In this document: positions 7,992 through 10,555 of the stretch, piece after piece | Position numbering within the stretch: position 1 is the first letter of the stretch | Layout: the number at the start of each line of letters is the position of its first letter | Assembly: GCA_003509235.1 (NCBI GenBank) | Contig: DONH01000134.1 | Coordinates: forward strand, 1-10,555 | Direction: 5' to 3' | Length of the DNA: 10,555 nucleotides | Source of the DNA: Planctomycetaceae bacterium | GTDB lineage: Bacteria; Planctomycetota; Planctomycetia; Pirellulales; UBA1268 | Notes under the pieces: generated by a model | Told to the model about the DNA's origin: nothing | The model's database searches: none | The model's input: only the letters and a program-made list of their open reading frames with translations | Translations under genes and position numbers: made by a program

Positions 7992-8708
7992 TTAATTTGA
8001 GAGTGGCATGACTTCAACTCTTCGAATATTTACAATGCTGCCAGGATCATGTTGCTGGAATGCAAAGTGCCCTTCAGTAAAAGTTTTTGCAAAGTCAAGG
8101 TATTCGTATAGCTCATCTCCATTCACAATTACTCTAATTCGGGTGAGGTCCCGACGACGCCACTGATCGTCGCGAACTTCTAACTCATATGTAAACCACT
8201 CATTCGGTTGTACGAGATCTTTATAGATGTTTAAGAATCCATAGAGGGATCCAGTACGAATTGGATCCTTGTGCGTACTATCAATTTGAGCTTCATAGCC
8301 ATCTTTAAAAGTCGGTTTGCGTGACGCTCGAAAATAGAGTCCTGAGTTGCCGCCGTCATTAATACGGACCTCTGCTCGATAGCGAAAATTTTTGAACGGC
8401 CCTTTGGTACAGATAAGCATTGAAGGTGCTCCAGTGCCAGTCAAAGCACCATCGATTACCTCCCATGTGCTCTTTTCACTGTAACGTGAATCTACGTCGA
8501 CCTGTTCCCAGCCGTTGAGCGTCTTCCCGTCGAAGAGAGTAATCCATTCTTCTTCTGCAGCCCCAATACCAGTGCCAATTACCAGACAGGTTATGAAAAA
8601 GAAAGTAACACGTTGCACGCGGTGTACTTGAAATGTTCTAGTGATAATGTGGTTATAGATATCAATTAACTGATGCAAATGAGAGAGAAAGTTTTGGTAG
8701 GTGACCAT
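7992..8708 (-). CDS. DUF1080 / 3-keto-disaccharide hydrolase-like secreted protein
   Basis: This 238-residue protein has a single DUF1080 (3-keto-disaccharide hydrolase) domain with a concanavalin-like beta-sandwich fold, from about residue 54 to the end. The hallmark L-F-D-G-K-T-L-N-G-W is at 58-67. D-G-G-N-S-G-L-Y-F-R-A-S, G-Y-E-A-Q-I-D-S and T-G-S-L-Y-G follow as in the family. Some DUF1080 proteins cleave 3-keto-glycosides; many planctomycete paralogues are uncharacterised. A hydrophobic segment at about 34-49 ending G-A-A-E-E-E looks like a signal peptide, but it follows a long n-region of about 33 residues. A GTG start at codon 31 would give an ordinary signal peptide but has no ribosome site, whereas ATG 8708 has TAGGAA (8720-8715) 6 bases upstream, so I keep the long form. 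It is the first gene of the operon with the two sulfatases. Confidence 0.92.
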   Translation of the reverse strand: MVTYQNFLSHLHQLIDIYNHIITRTFQVHRVQRVTFFFITCLVIGTGIGAAEEEWITLFDGKTLNGWEQVDVDSRYSEKSTWEVIDGALTGTGAPSMLICTKGPFKNFRYRAEVRINDGGNSGLYFRASRKPTFKDGYEAQIDSTHKDPIRTGSLYGFLNIYKDLVQPNEWFTYELEVRDDQWRRRDLTRIRVIVNGDELYEYLDFAKTFTEGHFAFQQHDPGSIVNIRRVEVMPLSN

Positions 8709-8726
8709 GTCGCGTTCCTAAGAAGA

Positions 8727-8748
8727 TTTTTGAGTATCGGCTCAAAAA
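8727..8748. repeat. Perfect 8-bp inverted repeat in the leader of the sulfatase operon
   Basis: TTTTTGAG (8727-8734) and CTCAAAAA (8741-8748) are exact reverse complements separated by 6 bases. The repeat lies 18 bases before the DUF1080 start and just upstream of its ribosome binding site, downstream of the candidate -10 box. It could be a repressor operator or an mRNA leader hairpin. Function is inference; the symmetry is seen directly. Confidence 0.55.
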
Positions 8749-8783
8749 CTGGTGATATCTATTTTTTGGTGAGTTCGTTGTGG

Positions 8784-8789
8784 ATTATA
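8784..8789 (-). promoter_or_regulatory. Candidate -10 box for the DUF1080-sulfatase operon
   Basis: The minus strand reads TATAAT here, an exact sigma-70 type -10 hexamer preceded by TG. The hexamer 17 bases upstream is a poor -35 match. Transcription would start near 8777 and give a leader of about 70 bases containing the inverted repeat at 8727-8748. An AT-rich match can arise by chance. Confidence 0.4.
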
Positions 8790-9155
8790 CATCTGCGTCG
8801 CATTCCATGCTTTCATTAGACCATAACGCAATTTAGATACTCAATGTTATGTGCCGATAATATTATTCTGTTTTAGGTGTGACTTATGGTAATTCATTTT
8901 CCCTTGCCTTAGGCATAAATTTGGAGAAAAGTTAGAGGGATGTAAAGTCTCGACACAGGACACCAAGTGGTTTATTCCCTGCTTGAATTATTCGTAGAAA
9001 TATTAAAAAGTTTTTTTGGACTAGATATGCTCAAGTCACTGAAACTTTCGATTGTGATGAAACAAGGACCAGCTGCTTGCGGGAATATATTTTGTGACAA
9101 TGAATATTTGTTGTCATACAAAAACGCATGTTGTAATAAGATAGTTTGCAAGATA

Positions 9156-9887
9156 ATGATTTTATTAATCACTATTTCATTTTGTTGTATTTGTACTTCT
9201 GAACTGCTCATGGGAGAAGAGTTGTCTCAGGTAGACCAAGAAGTACAAAAAGAAAAGCTTATGCGTCTTCAGGATTTTATAGGTGGTTGGAAGGGGGTGG
9301 CGATGCAGAAGCTAGGTGGCAGTGCGCGTTGGTCAGCAGAGTCTGAATGGGCATGGTCGTTCGATGAGGGTGTACCAGCTATTGTGTTTGAGTTGACACC
9401 TGGTCGCTATTTTACGAGCGGTCGCATTGTTCCCGGAAAAGAAGAGAATATGTTTGTGCTTGAGGCAAAGCACACTGAATCAGAAGCAGTCGAAATATTT
9501 ACGGGTTTTATTGATGAGAATCAGCAACTTGAATTAGTCAATGATGTCATTGAGCCAGGTCGTCCAGCACGACTCCTAATTAAAACACTTGCAGACAATA
9601 AACGTCTCGTACTCACGCTACAGTATGGTTCAAATATAAAACGTCTTCAGCAGGGAGCAACACTTGGATACACACGCAAAGGTACTGTTTTTGCAACACG
9701 TTCACGTCCGAGAAATGAATGCGTTGTAACCGGAGGTGAGGGCAATCAGCAGGTGTCCTACCAAGGGGAAACCTATTGGGTCTGTTGCAAGGGTTGTCTC
9801 AGTATGTTCGAAGCGAATCCAGAAAAAGTGATTGCATCGTATGAAGCTCGAAAGGCCAAGGAGCGAGCAAAACAACCGTCTCAGTAA
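9156..9887 (+). CDS. Exported protein with C-terminal YHS/TRASH-like metal-binding domain
   Basis: From ATG 9156 the protein has 243 residues. A hydrophobic N-terminus (2-18) is a likely signal peptide or anchor. Residues about 35-175 form a beta-rich region with F-I-G-G-W-K-G near its start, resembling DUF1579/lipocalin-like proteins; this is a weak assignment. Residues about 187-231 match the YHS/TRASH pattern: a first Cys at 189 (N-E-C-V-V-T-G-G), an aromatic Y-Q-G-E-T-Y-W-V, then C-C-K-G-C (Cys210, 211, 214), a Phe at 218 and N-P-E-K-V-I. YHS domains usually bind heavy metals such as copper. The tail is Lys/Arg-rich. Starts at 8967 (GTG, with AGGA upstream), 9027 (ATG, with GGA upstream) and 9057 are possible in the same frame. 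I prefer 9156 because it puts the hydrophobic segment at the N-terminus, although it lacks a strong ribosome site. Cellular role is unknown. Confidence 0.8.
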   Translation: MILLITISFCCICTSELLMGEELSQVDQEVQKEKLMRLQDFIGGWKGVAMQKLGGSARWSAESEWAWSFDEGVPAIVFELTPGRYFTSGRIVPGKEENMFVLEAKHTESEAVEIFTGFIDENQQLELVNDVIEPGRPARLLIKTLADNKRLVLTLQYGSNIKRLQQGATLGYTRKGTVFATRSRPRNECVVTGGEGNQQVSYQGETYWVCCKGCLSMFEANPEKVIASYEARKAKERAKQPSQ

Positions 9888-10041
9888 ACAAGATTTTCTG
9901 AGCCATTTTCACTCCGGCATGTTCGGGAAGATCACCGTGATGGACTAAGACAGTAATGCATCACAAACGGAAGTGAATCACGTGACCCCGAGGAATCCCT
10001 TCTTCTCAATTGAAATGATTTGTGCTCAGCAGTCTTGTATG

Positions 10042-10074
10042 GCATCGCTTAGAAGAATGATCGGACTACGATGC
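10042..10074. repeat. Imperfect hairpin in the convergent dtd/YHS intergenic region
   Basis: GCATCG (10042-10047) pairs with CGATGC (10069-10074), and inner TAG pairs with CTA after a 2-base bulge. TCTCCTTTT follows on the plus strand. It might terminate transcription from the YHS gene, but it lies about 155 bases past that stop and the stem is weak. The rest of 9888-10088 shows nothing recognisable. Confidence 0.25.
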
Positions 10075-10088
10075 TCTCCTTTTGAAAT

Positions 10089-10555
10089 TCAAGAATCCAT
10101 TTTTGATGATGCTTCTTTCATGCTCTCTTGAGAATCAATCAGAATCGTGACCGGTCCATCATTGATAAGAGCAACTTGCATGTCAGCAGCAAATGTTCCG
10201 TGAGCTGGTGCACGCCCAGTGAGCAGTTCTATTTTCTGAAGAAACTCTTCATAGCGCGGTATAGCTTCTTCTGGCTTTGCAGCCTGAAAAAAACTCGGTC
10301 GATTACCTTTCTGAGTGTCTGCAAAGAGTGTGAATTGGCTGACGACAAGAATGTCACCTTGAATGTCTTGGATATCCTTGTTCATCCGTTCTTGTTCGTC
10401 AGGAAAGATTCTCAGTCGAGCAATTTTTCCCGCAAGCCACTGCACGTCTGCTGACCCATCACCGGTTTCAACCCCTAAAAAAACAAGAAGACCTCTGCTA
10501 ATGCTGGCTGTTTCCTTGTGACCTATCGTGACAGATGCTTTTGAGACGCGTTGGA
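10089..10555 (-). CDS. dtd: D-aminoacyl-tRNA deacylase (DTD), 5' end cut by the window
   Basis: DTD removes D-amino acids (and glycine mischarged on tRNA-Ala) from tRNA, a cytoplasmic proofreading step. The frame is open from the right edge. The first complete codon (10553-10551) begins Q-R-V-S-K-A-S-V-T, which corresponds to about residue 5 or 6 of the family, so only the first few residues and the start are missing; 154 residues are visible. Both catalytic signatures are intact: S-Q-F-T-L-F-A-D with the following K-G-N-R-P-S-F, and N-D-G-P-V-T, the Gly-cisPro region that gives D-chirality selectivity. About 12 extra residues (E-S-M-K-E-A-S-S-K-M-D-S) follow the point where many bacterial DTDs end. 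The GTG at 10445 inside the frame is not the start. It is convergent with the YHS gene, 201 bases away. Confidence 0.95.
   Translation of the reverse strand, partial: QRVSKASVTIGHKETASISRGLLVFLGVETGDGSADVQWLAGKIARLRIFPDEQERMNKDIQDIQGDILVVSQFTLFADTQKGNRPSFFQAAKPEEAIPRYEEFLQKIELLTGRAPAHGTFAADMQVALINDGPVTILIDSQESMKEASSKMDS

Larger units (their letters stand above)
8709..9155. other. Divergent intergenic region between the sulfatase operon and the YHS gene
   Basis: AT-rich DNA that probably holds promoters for both directions. Besides the leader repeat and the -10 box described separately, it has a palindrome TGCCTTAGGCA at 8905-8915 and a self-complementary ATAATATTAT at about 8859-8868. The YHS reading frame stays open back to a GTG at 8967, with AGGA 6 bases before it. 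The part before 9156 has many ATA/TTA codons and clustered Cys codons, and reads more like leader DNA than protein. Confidence 0.4.

Noticed and set aside
9977..9984. TCACGTGA palindrome near the convergent intergenic region as an operator.
   Set aside because: It is a single short palindrome about 90 bases past one stop codon and beyond the other, not near any gene start.
10041..10062. A 17-base near match (one mismatch) between the dtd/YHS intergenic DNA and the start of the divergent sulfatase around 7866-7882, reading I-I-L-L-S-D-A on the minus strand, as if a sulfatase remnant.
   Set aside because: The similarity ends at once on both sides, a stop follows within a few codons, and no other sulfatase motif is nearby. 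Chance is the simpler explanation.
10128..10454. Plus-strand 108-codon frame antisense to dtd.
   Set aside because: It overlaps the strongly supported D-aminoacyl-tRNA deacylase frame and has no recognisable features.

Overview
The window looks like a chromosomal segment of a Gram-negative, carbohydrate-scavenging bacterium, most probably a planctomycete (Planctomycetota, Pirellulales-like). The reasons are two secreted sulfatases next to a DUF1080 (3-keto-disaccharide hydrolase-like) protein, a secreted YHS/TRASH-type protein, and the style of the sulfatase sequences. Base composition is moderate (by eye mid-40s % GC) and even. I see no insertion sequence, phage gene, CRISPR array, tRNA or rRNA. 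The taxonomic call is inference from gene content.

Left part, plus strand. After a probable minus-strand gene start at the left edge (1-35) and about 540 bases of apparently non-coding DNA, there is a PfpI/DJ-1 family gene (573-1112). It is followed by a tight oligopeptide/dipeptide-type ABC importer block: lipoprotein binding protein oppA-like (1195-2898), then permeases oppB-like (2895-3812) and oppC-like (3809-4714), each pair joined by a 4-base ATGA overlap. No ATPase (OppD/OppF) gene follows, so the importer must borrow ATPases encoded elsewhere.

Middle part, minus strand. A probable three-gene operon is read right to left: DUF1080 protein (8708-7992), a divergent sulfatase with a CAPFR active-site motif (7980-6550), and a classical arylsulfatase-type sulfatase with CCPTR (6513-4753). 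Gaps are 11 and 36 bases. All three carry signal peptides, so they probably act outside the cytoplasm in breakdown of sulfated glycans. A TATAAT -10 box and a perfect 8-bp inverted repeat lie just upstream of the first gene.

Right part. A plus-strand gene (9156-9887) encodes an exported protein with a DUF1579/lipocalin-like N-terminal region and a C-terminal Cys-rich YHS/TRASH-like metal-binding domain. A convergent, nearly complete D-aminoacyl-tRNA deacylase gene (dtd, 10555-10089) loses only its first few codons at the right edge.

Overall this is mostly ordinary planctomycete catabolic and housekeeping DNA. The points most worth a second look are the divergent sulfatase active site, the leader inverted repeat in the sulfatase operon, the YHS fusion protein, and the ATPase-less importer with its PfpI neighbour. 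I did not find convincing evidence of a wholly new system.
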